Of a stretch of 57,535 nucleotides of DNA, positions 49,219 to 57,487 are shown one piece after another. The DNA comes from CAIQJJ01 sp964606085 (GTDB taxonomy: Bacteria > Chloroflexota > Anaerolineae > Anaerolineales > UBA4823). Numbering within the stretch: the stretch's first letter is position 1; every line of letters starts with the position of its first letter. Both the position numbers and the translations under genes were made by a program. The stretch is taken from contig CAZSFD010000026.1 of NCBI GenBank assembly GCA_964606085.1, positions 1 through 57,535 on the forward strand, given 5' to 3'. The notes beneath the pieces are model-generated. The model was not told the origin of the DNA and did not search any database. It was given only the letters and a program-made list of their open reading frames with translations.

Positions 49219-49597
49219 GTTTCTTTTTCGGCCCGGCGGCGGCCTTTGCCAAATTCTCCTCGACCCGGAAGGCGGTGATGCGAGCGATGATGTCATACGG
49301 GATGGGGCGATCAAACGGGAATTGCACCGAGCCTTTGGCGTTCGTGTATGTGGCCAGCTCGGCTTTGAATTGGTCAATGCCTGTGGGTGTGGGGTAAAAC
49401 CCCAAATGTTTCTTGAAAGCGGCAAAATGTACCAGGTTGCCATGCAAAAAGAAGGTCGGCATCTGGTAGCTGATCTTTTCGGTGGCCTCGGGCGCGGCAG
49501 CCTGGATGGTTGCGCGGACTTGCTGCAATACAGCCTGGATGTCGGGTGGAAATCTGGCAATATATTCGTCAATGGTTGTGGGAAAAGTAGCATTCAT
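49208..49597 (-). CDS. YdhG/DUF1801 family protein
   Basis: 129 residues: TIDEYIARFPPDIQAVLQQV, APEATEKISYQMPTF, HFAAFKKHLGFYP and PFDRPIPYDIIARI, the DUF1801 signature. The fold resembles iron-chaperone frataxin-like proteins, but the function is uncertain. It is the last gene of a four-gene group on this strand. Confidence 0.9.
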   Translation of the reverse strand: MNATFPTTIDEYIARFPPDIQAVLQQVRATIQAAAPEATEKISYQMPTFFLHGNLVHFAAFKKHLGFYPTPTGIDQFKAELATYTNAKGSVQFPFDRPIPYDIIARITAFRVEENLAKAAAGPKKKLTR

Positions 49598-49599
49598 TT

Positions 49600-49872
49600 T
49601 TATGCCCCAGAGAAGCGGTGCGTGTGGCGCGCCTTCGTTTTGGCGGCTTCGACGGCGCGATCTTTGGGCGGCGCGGATGTTTTCAGGTTTTCCAACAGTT
49701 CCTTTGATGCGGCAGCAACCGCTTCAACAGCGGCCTCGAATGCGGCTTCATTCGCTTGCGATGGTTTGTTGCCGCCGCTGATTTTGCGTACATATTGCCG
49801 CGCCGCGGCCCGAATTTCGTCATCGCTGGCGGGTGGTTCGAAGTTGAACAGAGGTTTAATGTTGCGGCACAT
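49600..49872 (-). CDS. DUF2277 family protein
   Basis: 90 residues beginning MCRNIKPLFNFEPPASDDEI, diagnostic of DUF2277, then a helical AARQYVRKISG region. The function is unknown. It lies between two DUF1801-type genes, with a 17-base overlap upstream and a 2-base gap downstream, so it is co-expressed. Confidence 0.9.
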   Translation of the reverse strand: MCRNIKPLFNFEPPASDDEIRAAARQYVRKISGGNKPSQANEAAFEAAVEAVAAASKELLENLKTSAPPKDRAVEAAKTKARHTHRFSGA

Positions 49873-50308
49873 GATCCTGTACTGCTTTTTTCACCAGTGC
49901 GGCGATCTTCTCTTCTTCAACGGGGGTCAATTCCTTCAATGCGAAAGATGTCGGCCACATTGCGCCTTCGTCCAGGTTGGCTGTGTCGTTGAAGCCAAAG
50001 GTGGCGTATCGCGAACTGAATTTGTGCGCGCTCTGGAAATAGCAGACCACCTTGCCATCTTTGTCGGCGTAGGCGGGCATGCCGTACCAGGTTTTCGGCA
50101 TCAGGGCCGGGGCAGCGGCCTGGATGATTTCATGCAGCCGCGCCGCCATGCTGCGTTCTGGTTCGGGCATTTCGGCAATCTTTTTCAGCAAGGCGCTTTC
50201 GCCTGCCGCCCGGTCTTTGTTCATGCGCGCTTCGGCCTTCAACTCTTTGGCGCGCTCCTTCATGGCGGCTTTTTCTTCATCGGTGAAAGAGTCTTTCTTG
50301 GTACTCAT
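49856..50308 (-). CDS. DUF1801-like protein
   Basis: 150 residues. A Lys/Glu-rich helix (DEEKAAMKERAKELKAEAR) precedes the DUF1801-type domain with ALMPKTWYGMPAYADKDGKV and YFQSAHKFSSRYATFGFND. The function is unknown. It overlaps the VOC gene by 4 bases. Confidence 0.85.
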   Translation of the reverse strand: MSTKKDSFTDEEKAAMKERAKELKAEARMNKDRAAGESALLKKIAEMPEPERSMAARLHEIIQAAAPALMPKTWYGMPAYADKDGKVVCYFQSAHKFSSRYATFGFNDTANLDEGAMWPTSFALKELTPVEEEKIAALVKKAVQDHVPQH

Positions 50309-50787
50309 GGATTTTTTCCCTCGTAGGCTTTCTGCAATTCTGCAATGTCCAGTTTGCGCATCTTGAGCATGGCCTGGGTAGCCCGTTGCGCTCCGGCAGG
50401 ATCGGGTCCACCGATGTATTTGCCCAAATCAGCCGGGACAACCTGCCACGACAGGCCGTATTGATCCTTCAACCAGCCGCATTCGCTCTCCTGGCCGCCG
50501 TCGGCAGTCAGTTTTTCCCAATAGCGGTCTACTTCCTCCTGGTTCTCGCAGTTGACCACCAGGGAGATGGCCTCGGTGAATTTGAAATGCGGGCCGCCAT
50601 TGAGGGCGATGAAATGCTGCCCGGCCAACTGAAAATCAATCGTCATCACCTGTCCTGCCGGGCCTGGGCCGCCCTCACCATAACGCGCCACGGTCAAAAT
50701 TTTGGCATCAGTGAAGATGGACAGGTAAAAATTGACGGCCTCTTCGGCCTGATTGTCCAACCATAAGAAAGGGGTAATTTTTTGCAT
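50305..50787 (-). CDS. VOC/PhnB-like (3-demethylubiquinone-9 3-methyltransferase-like) protein
   Basis: 160 residues of the vicinal-oxygen-chelate fold: KITPFLWLDNQAEEAVNFYL, IFTDAKI, GGPHFKFTEAISL and DQYGLSWQVVP. The start at 50787 is chosen over 50823 because the family begins at MQKITPFL. It is the first gene of the operon of small enzymes and DUF proteins. Confidence 0.9.
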   Translation of the reverse strand: MQKITPFLWLDNQAEEAVNFYLSIFTDAKILTVARYGEGGPGPAGQVMTIDFQLAGQHFIALNGGPHFKFTEAISLVVNCENQEEVDRYWEKLTADGGQESECGWLKDQYGLSWQVVPADLGKYIGGPDPAGAQRATQAMLKMRKLDIAELQKAYEGKNP

Positions 50788-50974
50788 GGTTTGTCTCACT
50801 GTGTTCAATATCGAAACCGACACAATGAGCCGATTCTAGAACATATCTTCTAATTAGTCAATAAGGAGTATTATTGTCTGATTGCTTTCTCCATTGCACG
50901 CTTCCCGTGATTCTGGTTGACCTGGGCCAGAAATTCGGCCATGCGCTTGAAAATGAAGGGCGAGATATTGTGTA

Positions 50975-51616
50975 TTAACTCGGTTTGGAAACTGCGATTT
51001 TTTGGGCAATCTGCTCTATCGTCGTAAACACTTCATTGGGAGAGTGCATCACCAAGGCATCAGGATGGGTATACCCCCACGCCACCGCGCCAAACGGCAT
51101 GCGCACCTTACGCGCCGCTTCCAGGTCGCGAATTTCATCTCCGATGTAAATTGCCTCGCCGGGGTGTACATCGCTTTTACGCAAAATCTTCTTTAACCGG
51201 CCTGGCTTGCCAAAAAGGGATACGCTGCATTCGTAATGCTGGAACAACGCCGCATTTTGCGGGCCAAGCACCCGATAGACATTTTCGTAGGCGTTGGATG
51301 TGACCAGCCCCAGCGTGACCCCCTGATCGGATAAATCGTGCAATAAGCCATCAATCCCCTCAAACAGGCTGATATCATCAATACTTTGCGTCATCAGCTT
51401 ACGGATATGCCTGGCGATGAACAGCAATTTCCAAACAGGCACTTTGTGATCTTTCAAGATTTTGCGCGCCCCCTGCTTCCGCAGCGTTTCAATTTCGTTT
51501 TTGTCAATGCGCTTGAGATGGTATTGATCGGCCACCTGATCAATCACATTCAAAGCCCAGGGAAACGAGTTCGCCAAAGTACCGTCGAAGTCGAAGATCG
51601 CCAGTTTATAAGGCAT
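50975..51616 (-). CDS. HAD-superfamily phosphatase (phosphoglycolate-phosphatase-like)
   Basis: 213 residues. Motif I FDFDGTLANSF, motif II LVTSNAY, motif III KPGRLKKILRK and motif IV YIGDEIRDLEAARK. It is a small-molecule phosphatase of the Gph type; the substrate is unknown. It follows the GNAT gene after 3 bases. Confidence 0.92.
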   Translation of the reverse strand: MPYKLAIFDFDGTLANSFPWALNVIDQVADQYHLKRIDKNEIETLRKQGARKILKDHKVPVWKLLFIARHIRKLMTQSIDDISLFEGIDGLLHDLSDQGVTLGLVTSNAYENVYRVLGPQNAALFQHYECSVSLFGKPGRLKKILRKSDVHPGEAIYIGDEIRDLEAARKVRMPFGAVAWGYTHPDALVMHSPNEVFTTIEQIAQKIAVSKPS

Positions 51617-51619
51617 GAC

Positions 51620-52168
51620 TCACCTCACCACAAATTCTTCGGCGGTCAGGCCCAGGATAAGCGAATCGTGATATTGCCCGTTGGTGAAGTACATCCGGCG
51701 CATCCGGCCCTCGTGGACAAAGCCGAGCCGTTCGTGCAGCCTGATGGATGCTTCGTTGAAGGCGTAGATTTCAACGGTCACTTTCTGATAGCGCAATTCC
51801 TGGAAGAAGTAACGCAGCACCAGCCGGATGGATTCGGAGGCGTAGCCCTTGCGTTGATGCTCACGGCGGATGGCCAGGCCATATTTGAAGGTGCCATTGC
51901 GCGGTTCGCATTCGTGCGTGTTGATGCAACCGGCCACTTCGCCATCCACATTTTCGATGACAAAGAAGAAAGCATCGTTTTTGGGTTCGGCCAGGGCGTT
52001 ATCGGAGGCCCATTTGCGTGCGGCTTCTTTCGATTTCGGGAAGGGCATCGAATAACAGTCACGCGCCGTATCACTATCCAAATCCCACTGGTTGAACACT
52101 TCCCAGTCTTCGGGTTCGAGGGCACGCAAACACACGCGTTCGCCCTGCCAGATGTTGTGGTTGGTCAT
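51620..52168 (-). CDS. GNAT acetyltransferase, RimJ/RimL type
   Basis: 182 residues: GERVCLRALEPEDWEVFNQW, REHQRKGYASESIRLVLRYF as acetyl-CoA loop, and YAFNEASIRLHERLGFVHEG. It acetylates an amine, possibly a protein N-terminus or a drug. It has AGGAG 5 bases before its ATG. Confidence 0.92.
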   Translation of the reverse strand: MTNHNIWQGERVCLRALEPEDWEVFNQWDLDSDTARDCYSMPFPKSKEAARKWASDNALAEPKNDAFFFVIENVDGEVAGCINTHECEPRNGTFKYGLAIRREHQRKGYASESIRLVLRYFFQELRYQKVTVEIYAFNEASIRLHERLGFVHEGRMRRMYFTNGQYHDSLILGLTAEEFVVR

Positions 52169-52184
52169 AAAGTCTCCTGAATGA

Positions 52185-52220
52185 AGACTTCCGAATTTTT
52201 TTTAAAAAATTCGGAAGTCT
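52185..52220. terminator. Hairpin after the acetyl-CoA synthetase gene
   Basis: 17-base arms AGACTTCCGAATTTTTT and complement (52185-52201 and 52204-52220) flank a 2-base centre. On the minus strand it lies between the synthetase stop and the GNAT ribosome site, so it probably ends the upstream transcript. Confidence 0.7.
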
Positions 52221-52305
52221 GGCGGCCTGAACGAACATCAAAAGCGGTATGTTCGCCGCCCGAAGGCCGCAGGCATCCCGCTTGCTCTGTGTATTTTAGG
52301 GTGGG

Positions 52306-54198
52306 CTACTCTTCCAACGTGCTGATATCGCCCTCCGGCTGGCCCAGCGCCCGCGCCCGCAGCAAGCGGCGCATGATCTTGCCGCTGCGTGTCTTCGGCA
52401 GGCTGTCTACGAAGGTGATATGTTCGGGTTTGGCAATCGGCCCCATTTCGTGGGCCACGTGGTTGACCAGTTCTTCGGCCAACTTGTCGCTCTTCTCATG
52501 CCCGGCCTTCAAAATGACGTAGGTGTGAATGGCGTTGCCCTTCAACTCGTGCGGCAGGCCAATCGCCGCCGCTTCGGCCACCGCCGGGTGGCTGACCAGG
52601 GCGCTTTCCACTTCGGCGGTGCCCAATCGGTAGCCGCTGACCTTGATCACATCGTCAATGCGGCCAATCACCCAGAAATAACCATCTTTATCTTTACGGG
52701 CCGAATCACCCGCCAAATAGAGATTGCCGAACTTGCCCCAATACTGGTTCTTGAAGCGCTCCGGGTCGCCGTAGATGGTGCGCAGCATGCCCGGCCAGGG
52801 TTTCTTGATCACAAGATAGCCCTCCTCGCCCGCCGGGATGGACTTGCCCTCCTCGTTGACCACATCCACATCAATGCCGAAGAGCGGCTTGGTGGCCGAG
52901 CCGGGCTTGAGCGGCGTGATCGGCAGCGGGGCGATCATGAAGCCGCCGGTTTCGGTCTGCCACCAGGTATCCATCACCGGGCAGCGCTCGCCGCCGATCA
53001 CGCTGTAATACCACTTCCAGGCTTCGGGGTTGATCGGTTCGCCCACGCTGCCGAGCAAACGCAGGCTGCTCAGGTCGTGGCGTTTGGCCCAGGCGTTGCC
53101 GAAGCGCATCAGCCCGCGGATGGCGGTGGGGGCGGTGTACAAAATGCTGATGCCATATTTCTCCACCATCTGCCACCAGCGGTTGGGGTACGGGTAGCTC
53201 GGCGCGCCCTCGTACATGAAGCTGGTAGCGCCGTTCAGCAGCGGGGCGTAAACGATGTAGCTGTGACCGGTGATCCAGCCCGGGTCGGCGGCGCACCAAT
53301 AGCGGTCTTCATCTTTGATGTCGAAAACGTACTTGAGCGTGGTGTACGTGTAGACCATATAGCCGCCGTGGGTGTGCAAGATGCCCTTCGGGCGGCCGGT
53401 GGTGCCAGACGTGTACAGGATGAACAGGGGGTCTTCGGCGTCCAGCTCTTCGGTGCAGCAGAACGGGTTGGCAATCGGCAGCTTCATCAGGTCGTCGTAC
53501 CAGTAGTCGCGCCCGGCCTCCATGCGGATTTCCTGCCCGGTGCGCTTGACCACAATCACGCTTTCGATCGTGGCCTGGCGGGCAATGGCTTCGTCGGCGA
53601 TCTCTTTCAAGGCCACGGTCTTGCCGCGCAGCCAGCCTCCGTCGGCGGTGATCAGCAGGCGGCTCTGCGCATCTTGAATGCGTTCGGCCAGCGATTCGAC
53701 GCTGAACCCGCCGTAGACCACCGAGTGCGCCGCACCGATCTTCGCACACGCCAGCATGGCGATCACCTGTTCGGGGATGCGCGGCAAGTAGATCGTCACG
53801 ATGTCGCCCTTCTTCACGCCCATCGAACGCAGCACATTCGAGAACTTGCTGACCTCGCGGTTAAGCGCAAAATAGGAGAACGTGCGCACATCGCCCGGCT
53901 CACCTTCCCAGATCAGCGCCAGTTTGTTCTTGCGCCACGTTTTCAAGTGCCGGTCGAGGGCGTTGTGGACGATGTTGGTCTTGCCGCCGACGAACCACTT
54001 GAAGAACGGGGCGTTGCTGTTATCGAGGACTTTATCCCACGGCTTGAACCACTCTAACTCGCTGGCGCGCTCGGCCCAAAAGCCTTGCGGGTCTTCGAGC
54101 GATTGGCGGTAGAGCGCTTCATATTCCTGGACGTGGGCGTTGGCGGTGATAGCTTCGGGCGGGAAATAGAATTCGGCATCGGACTGGGGCTGATCCAT
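52306..54198 (-). CDS. acsA: Acetyl-CoA synthetase (AMP-forming)
   Basis: 630 residues, activating acetate (or propionate) through an acyl-adenylate. YTSGTTGRPKGILHTHGGY is the P-loop-like motif, DTWWQTETGG, then RIDDVIKVSGYRLGTAEVES, and the regulatory, acetylatable Lys lies in PKTRSGKIMRR. The start at 54198 is chosen because the upstream 25 codons lack family similarity. It is not accompanied by acetylation genes, though GNAT genes abound nearby. Confidence 0.95.
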   Translation of the reverse strand: MDQPQSDAEFYFPPEAITANAHVQEYEALYRQSLEDPQGFWAERASELEWFKPWDKVLDNSNAPFFKWFVGGKTNIVHNALDRHLKTWRKNKLALIWEGEPGDVRTFSYFALNREVSKFSNVLRSMGVKKGDIVTIYLPRIPEQVIAMLACAKIGAAHSVVYGGFSVESLAERIQDAQSRLLITADGGWLRGKTVALKEIADEAIARQATIESVIVVKRTGQEIRMEAGRDYWYDDLMKLPIANPFCCTEELDAEDPLFILYTSGTTGRPKGILHTHGGYMVYTYTTLKYVFDIKDEDRYWCAADPGWITGHSYIVYAPLLNGATSFMYEGAPSYPYPNRWWQMVEKYGISILYTAPTAIRGLMRFGNAWAKRHDLSSLRLLGSVGEPINPEAWKWYYSVIGGERCPVMDTWWQTETGGFMIAPLPITPLKPGSATKPLFGIDVDVVNEEGKSIPAGEEGYLVIKKPWPGMLRTIYGDPERFKNQYWGKFGNLYLAGDSARKDKDGYFWVIGRIDDVIKVSGYRLGTAEVESALVSHPAVAEAAAIGLPHELKGNAIHTYVILKAGHEKSDKLAEELVNHVAHEMGPIAKPEHITFVDSLPKTRSGKIMRRLLRARALGQPEGDISTLEE

Positions 54199-54304
54199 AA
54201 CACAATCTCCTTTTGGCTGGTGGGGAAAACCGGACACTAAGAAAATTGTACGTCGCGCCCGAAAGCTTGTCAATAAATTGGATAAGATTTATCGAATATC
54301 AATT

Positions 54305-54379
54305 ATTAACCACGGAACACACTGAATACACGGAAAACAGCCAATCGAAGGGATTTTTTCCGTGTATTCCGTGGTTAAT
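54305..54379. repeat. Palindromic intergenic repeat
   Basis: Two nested pairs: ATTAACCACGGAA/TTCCGTGGTTAAT (54305-54317, 54367-54379) and AATACACGGAAAA/TTTTCCGTGTATT (54325-54337, 54356-54368). It is in the divergent region upstream of the isoprenylcysteine-methyltransferase-like gene. The wording ACACGGAA is shared with other repeats. Confidence 0.85.
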
Positions 54380-54413
54380 TTGATCGGTATAATGGATTGG
54401 GGAGGGCTTACCG

Positions 54414-55106
54414 ATGACTCAACAAAAACTCAACCAATCTGGTTATCGCCGCTTTGTTCAGATTGGCGGCATGATTTTTGTGATCGGCCTGGCGTTGCTG
54501 ATCCCTGCCGGGCGTTTCGATTGGCCGAACGCCTGGGCCTACCTGGGGCTGTACGCTGGCTCGATCATCGTCGGCGGGGCGTGGATGGTGCGCCATCACC
54601 CCGAAGTGATCAACGAGCGCGGCCGCTCCGACCCCAACACGAAAACCTTCGACCGCATCATCGCCCCGTTTTACCTGGTGACCTCGCTGGGGGTGTTCAT
54701 TGTTGCCGGGTTGGATGCGCGTTGGGGCTGGTCGAGCGTGCCGTTGGGGCTGCAAGCACTCGGCGGGATCGGGTTGGTGCTTTCGATGGCGGGGGTTTAC
54801 TGGGTGATGGCGAACAACCCGTTTTTGGCCCAAACCGTGCGCATCCAGACTGAGCGCGGCCACCGCGTGGCAAATACTGGGCCATATCGCATCGTGCGCC
54901 ATCCCATGTATGCTGATACGCTGTACTTTTCCTGGGCCACACCGCTGCTACTCGGCTCGTGGTGGGCGTTCATCCCGACGGTGCTGCTGCTCGTGGTTCT
55001 GGTGATCCGCACGGCGTTGGAAGACCGCACCTTGCAAGCCGAACTGCCCGGTTACCGCGAGTACGCCGGGCAGGTGCGTTACAGGTTAATTCCAGGTGTG
55101 TGGTAA
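54414..55106 (+). CDS. Isoprenylcysteine carboxyl methyltransferase-like membrane protein
   Basis: 230 residues with five or so hydrophobic segments. The C-terminal PEMT/ICMT domain has GPYRIVRHPMYADTLYFS and a closing ALEDRTLQAELPGYREYAGQV, the RHPxY and EExxL-like SAM-binding boxes. It methylates an unknown lipid or small thiol substrate in the membrane. Confidence 0.9.
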   Translation: MTQQKLNQSGYRRFVQIGGMIFVIGLALLIPAGRFDWPNAWAYLGLYAGSIIVGGAWMVRHHPEVINERGRSDPNTKTFDRIIAPFYLVTSLGVFIVAGLDARWGWSSVPLGLQALGGIGLVLSMAGVYWVMANNPFLAQTVRIQTERGHRVANTGPYRIVRHPMYADTLYFSWATPLLLGSWWAFIPTVLLLVVLVIRTALEDRTLQAELPGYREYAGQVRYRLIPGVW

Positions 55107-55120
55107 TTGGATGTAATTAG

Positions 55121-55270
55121 ATTTATGGGCGAGCGATGGAAGATCGACATGAAAGCGACTACGATCTGGGTGCTTCCATCGGCAAGCAAGACGCCGAAGA
55201 AAACCTGCATGGCGCGCAACAATTCGTTGCCGAGGTTGAGACATGGTTGAAACAACAAAATTGGCTCTGA
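55121..55270 (+). pseudogene. C-terminal remnant of a HEPN-domain protein
   Basis: An open segment starting after a TAG at 55118 and containing an ATG at 55136. It reads MEDRHESDYDLGASIGKQDA, then AQQFVAEVETWLKQQ, as at the end of HEPN domains (DY, then AxxFVxxVxxWL). The N-terminal two thirds of a normal 120-140-residue HEPN protein are missing. The nucleotidyltransferase remnant that follows overlaps it by 28 bases, the usual HEPN-MNT order. Confidence 0.55.
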
Positions 55271-55642
55271 AAAATAATACCCTAAGCCAGGCAGAAGAAC
55301 AGGCATTGCAAGCCTTTACGGCACATCTTCAACAAGTGTATTCCAGCCAGATACGCCAGGTTTTTTTTATTTGGCTCAAAAGCGCGCGGAGATGCCCAGG
55401 CCGATTCAGATAGTGACGTATTGGTCATTACGGCTGACGATGATCGGGCTTTACGCCATGCGATTATTGATATTGCATCCGATTATTCTTTGGAATATAG
55501 TGTACTGTTAAGCCCAAGGGTGATTGGCTTATCGCGCTGGCAAGCCAAACAGGGCTTTGGGGTTTATCGAAACATTGTGCGCGATGCTCAGATGATAGCC
55601 ATCCCGGGGAATTTCAACGAAGTGGCGCATCCAGTTTTTTGA
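55243..55642 (+). pseudogene. Frameshifted MNT nucleotidyltransferase (HEPN-MNT partner)
   Basis: From the ATG at 55243 the frame reads MVETTKLALKNNTLSQAEEQ up to QIRQVFF, then goes wrong. In the +1 frame the active-site motif LFGSKARGDAQADSDSDVLV follows, then a normal tail ending in HPVF. The switch falls in a run of eight T (55361-55368); seven would restore the frame. The active site itself is intact. It may be a decayed minimal nucleotidyltransferase, or a sequencing error. Confidence 0.65.
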
Positions 55643-56675
55643 CCATCATCAGACACGGATTGGCTTCGCCCCACAGGGTGGGGAATTCTTCCAGCGGGCG
55701 GAAACCCATCTTTTGGTAGAACGCCCTGGTTTTGGCGTAACCGGCGTCGGGGTGGGCGGCGCTGAGCGTCTTCACTTGCAGATATGCCACGCCTTGCTGG
55801 CGCAGATAGTTTTCAGCTTGTGCCAGCAAAGCCTTGCCTACGCCCTGGCGGTGCGTTTCGGGCTGCACGCCCATGACATGAATTTCGGCCGCATAAGGGC
55901 TGTGTTGCTTGAGGGTGAGAAAGCCGACAGGTTGGCTGTCTATTTCAGCCAGCATGGTTGGCATTGTTTCGATGTCGCGAATGTACTGTTGCGTGGCTTC
56001 TTCGACGCCGAACCATTCGGGCAGGGCGCGCAAGATGGGGACGCAGATGGATGAAAGGCCGAGGGCGGGGGTGGTGATGTAGGGCGAAATTCTATTTCGC
56101 TCGTTGGGAAGGCGAAACACCCGCGGCGGATTGTGTTGGATGTGTTCGCGAATCAACCGGGCGCATTCGGCGGGGGAAAACTGCGAGGTGTCCACTTCGA
56201 TGTCATACGCCCTCACGAAGGCATGCACCCGCTCGAACTGCGCCCGCGCCTGGCCGAGGGTGCGGTCTTTGCGGTCACGTTCGCGCTGCTCCAGCACATC
56301 CAGCGGGCAGCGCACGCCGATCAGGTAAGCCGGCAGGTCAGCGAAGAGCGCCGCGCATTCGTCCACCCAGGCCGGTTCCACCAGCACATGGTCGGTCACC
56401 ACGTTCAACCCGGCGCGCGACAGCGTGGCGATGGCCCGGTGCATGCCCGAAAACAGGCGATGGCCCATTTCGCCAGCATCGGTGGCGCGGCCGAGCACGT
56501 CATCCCATAGCGGGCGGTCGAGGTAACGCTCGGGCAGCATCCAGATGAACTTATCAATCCCGGCGTTGAGGAAGGGTTCGTCGAGGCTGGCTTGCAGCGC
56601 TTCGAGCAGGGTGGTTTTGCCGGAAGATGAAGTACCATTGAGGATAAGGATGGTTCCGTAGGTTGGCGAAGTCAT
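55614..56675 (-). CDS. Chloramphenicol-phosphotransferase-like kinase fused to GNAT
   Basis: 353 residues. Domain 1 (1-180) is a P-loop kinase: LILNGTSSSGKTTLLEALQ, then GLNVVTDHVLVEP and QRERDRKDRTLGQARAQF, like chloramphenicol 3-O-phosphotransferases. Domain 2 (about 215-353) is GNAT: GVQPETHRQGVGKALLAQAE and AFYQKMGFRPLEEF. A palindromic text repeat (56084-56100) encodes part of the joint (NERNRISPYI). It overlaps the tail of the MNT remnant by 29 bases. Both activities are potential drug modifications; substrates are not known. Confidence 0.85.
   Translation of the reverse strand: MTSPTYGTILILNGTSSSGKTTLLEALQASLDEPFLNAGIDKFIWMLPERYLDRPLWDDVLGRATDAGEMGHRLFSGMHRAIATLSRAGLNVVTDHVLVEPAWVDECAALFADLPAYLIGVRCPLDVLEQRERDRKDRTLGQARAQFERVHAFVRAYDIEVDTSQFSPAECARLIREHIQHNPPRVFRLPNERNRISPYITTPALGLSSICVPILRALPEWFGVEEATQQYIRDIETMPTMLAEIDSQPVGFLTLKQHSPYAAEIHVMGVQPETHRQGVGKALLAQAENYLRQQGVAYLQVKTLSAAHPDAGYAKTRAFYQKMGFRPLEEFPTLWGEANPCLMMVKKLDAPLR
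56084..56100. repeat. Palindromic repeat at the kinase-GNAT joint
   Basis: GCGAAAT-TCT-ATTTCGC in the text-like context GTAGGGCGAAATTC..ATTTCGCTCG. It encodes about residues 192-198, between the kinase and GNAT domains. Confidence 0.75.
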
Positions 56676-56815
56676 GACTGCAAAACAAGTCACCAATTGA
56701 TCAGGAAATGAGGGGTTTCCCCTCAATACAAAAACGGGAGGGGATGATAGGATTAGTCATGAAGCCGGCTACATACAATATCTCAAAATTCAATACTAAT
56801 TCCAGGAGATAACTC

Positions 56816-57226
56816 ATGAAGCTTTTCCGTATTCTCTTTTGGGCTGGGTTATTCGTGTTGGGGTTAATGGTACCTGTATCGGTTAAACCAGCTCTGGCTG
56901 CCACATGCTCTGGCGCTAACTGCACCGGATTATTTGCATCTTCCACGGGATGCAATGCCACGAATAGCAGTGACCCCAACTACATCATTCGTTCAAATGG
57001 CAAAATTGAGCGCCGCTATTCTTCCATTTGCGAAACCAAATGGACTCGTGTTACAAATGTTTCAGGTTCATCAAAATACACAGCAGGTAGCACACGATAT
57101 GGTTGTAGCGACTATTGCGCTCACCAAAGCATCGAATCAGGCGGCTGGCCGCCCAATTCACAGCCAATTGCCAATAATTCGTATGTGTTTACCCCACAAG
57201 TGTGGAATGCACCATCCACCAAGTAG
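56816..57226 (+). CDS. Secreted DUF2690-like protein
   Basis: 136 residues with a signal peptide (basic start, LFWAGLFVLGLMVP, cleavage at ALA near 28). The mature part has CSGANCTGLFASSTGCNATN, then GKIERRYSSICETKWTRV, the Cys-rich pattern of DUF2690 (C-x4-C, GC, RYS-x2-C-x2-WxR). More Cys follow (GCSDYCAHQ). The function is unknown; the family is small and exported. The end VFTPQVW resembles the family's TPMV box and is encoded by the first copy of a 28-base direct repeat. Confidence 0.75.
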   Translation: MKLFRILFWAGLFVLGLMVPVSVKPALAATCSGANCTGLFASSTGCNATNSSDPNYIIRSNGKIERRYSSICETKWTRVTNVSGSSKYTAGSTRYGCSDYCAHQSIESGGWPPNSQPIANNSYVFTPQVWNAPSTK

Positions 57227-57275
57227 GGCGGGTCGGTGGCGAAGAGCGTTTACCCCACAAGTGTGGAATGCACCA
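57187..57275. repeat. Pair of identical 28-base repeats, 61 bases apart (CRISPR-like or duplicated coding end)
   Basis: The 28 bases at 57187-57214 recur exactly at 57248-57275, with 33 bases between. Each copy contains the hairpin CCACA-AG-TGTGG. The 61-base period and the form GTTTACCCC...GTGTGGAATGCACC resemble type I-E CRISPR repeats. The first copy also codes for FTPQVWNAP at the end of the DUF2690 gene, so it may be a duplicated coding piece. Only two copies exist, with no cas gene in the window. Confidence 0.8.
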
Positions 57276-57413
57276 ACACCAGCATTATCATGTGGGGCAA
57301 CATCATCTTCAATTCTTTCCCTACCCGTGGGTGGTTCATATCCTGGATTTCCGGGATGCACATCACAATGGTAAAGTGAATCGCAGTTCAAATAGGAAAT
57401 AGGAAATCATCCC

Positions 57414-57487
57414 ATGAAAAAAACACTTATATCTTTTCTGCTATATTGGGAATCGGAGCTTTGTTTCTCGGGCTGTTCATAACTTGA
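57414..57487 (+). pseudogene. Very small frameshifted membrane peptide ORF
   Basis: The ATG frame gives MKKTLISFLLYW and stops at 57482. With one more A in the seven-A run (57417-57423) it would read MKKNTYIFSAILGIGALFLG followed by LFIT, a clean single membrane helix ending at 57487. It may be a real small peptide with an indel or a chance ORF. The remaining 48 bases to the window end hold nothing I can identify. Confidence 0.35.

Noticed and set aside
50871..50998. Short minus-strand frame reading QTELIHNISPFIFKRMAEFL and ending EKAIRQ, between the VOC and HAD genes
   Set aside because: Only about 23 residues follow its first ATG and it overlaps the HAD gene end. It may be a gene remnant, but no family is recognised and nothing supports expression.
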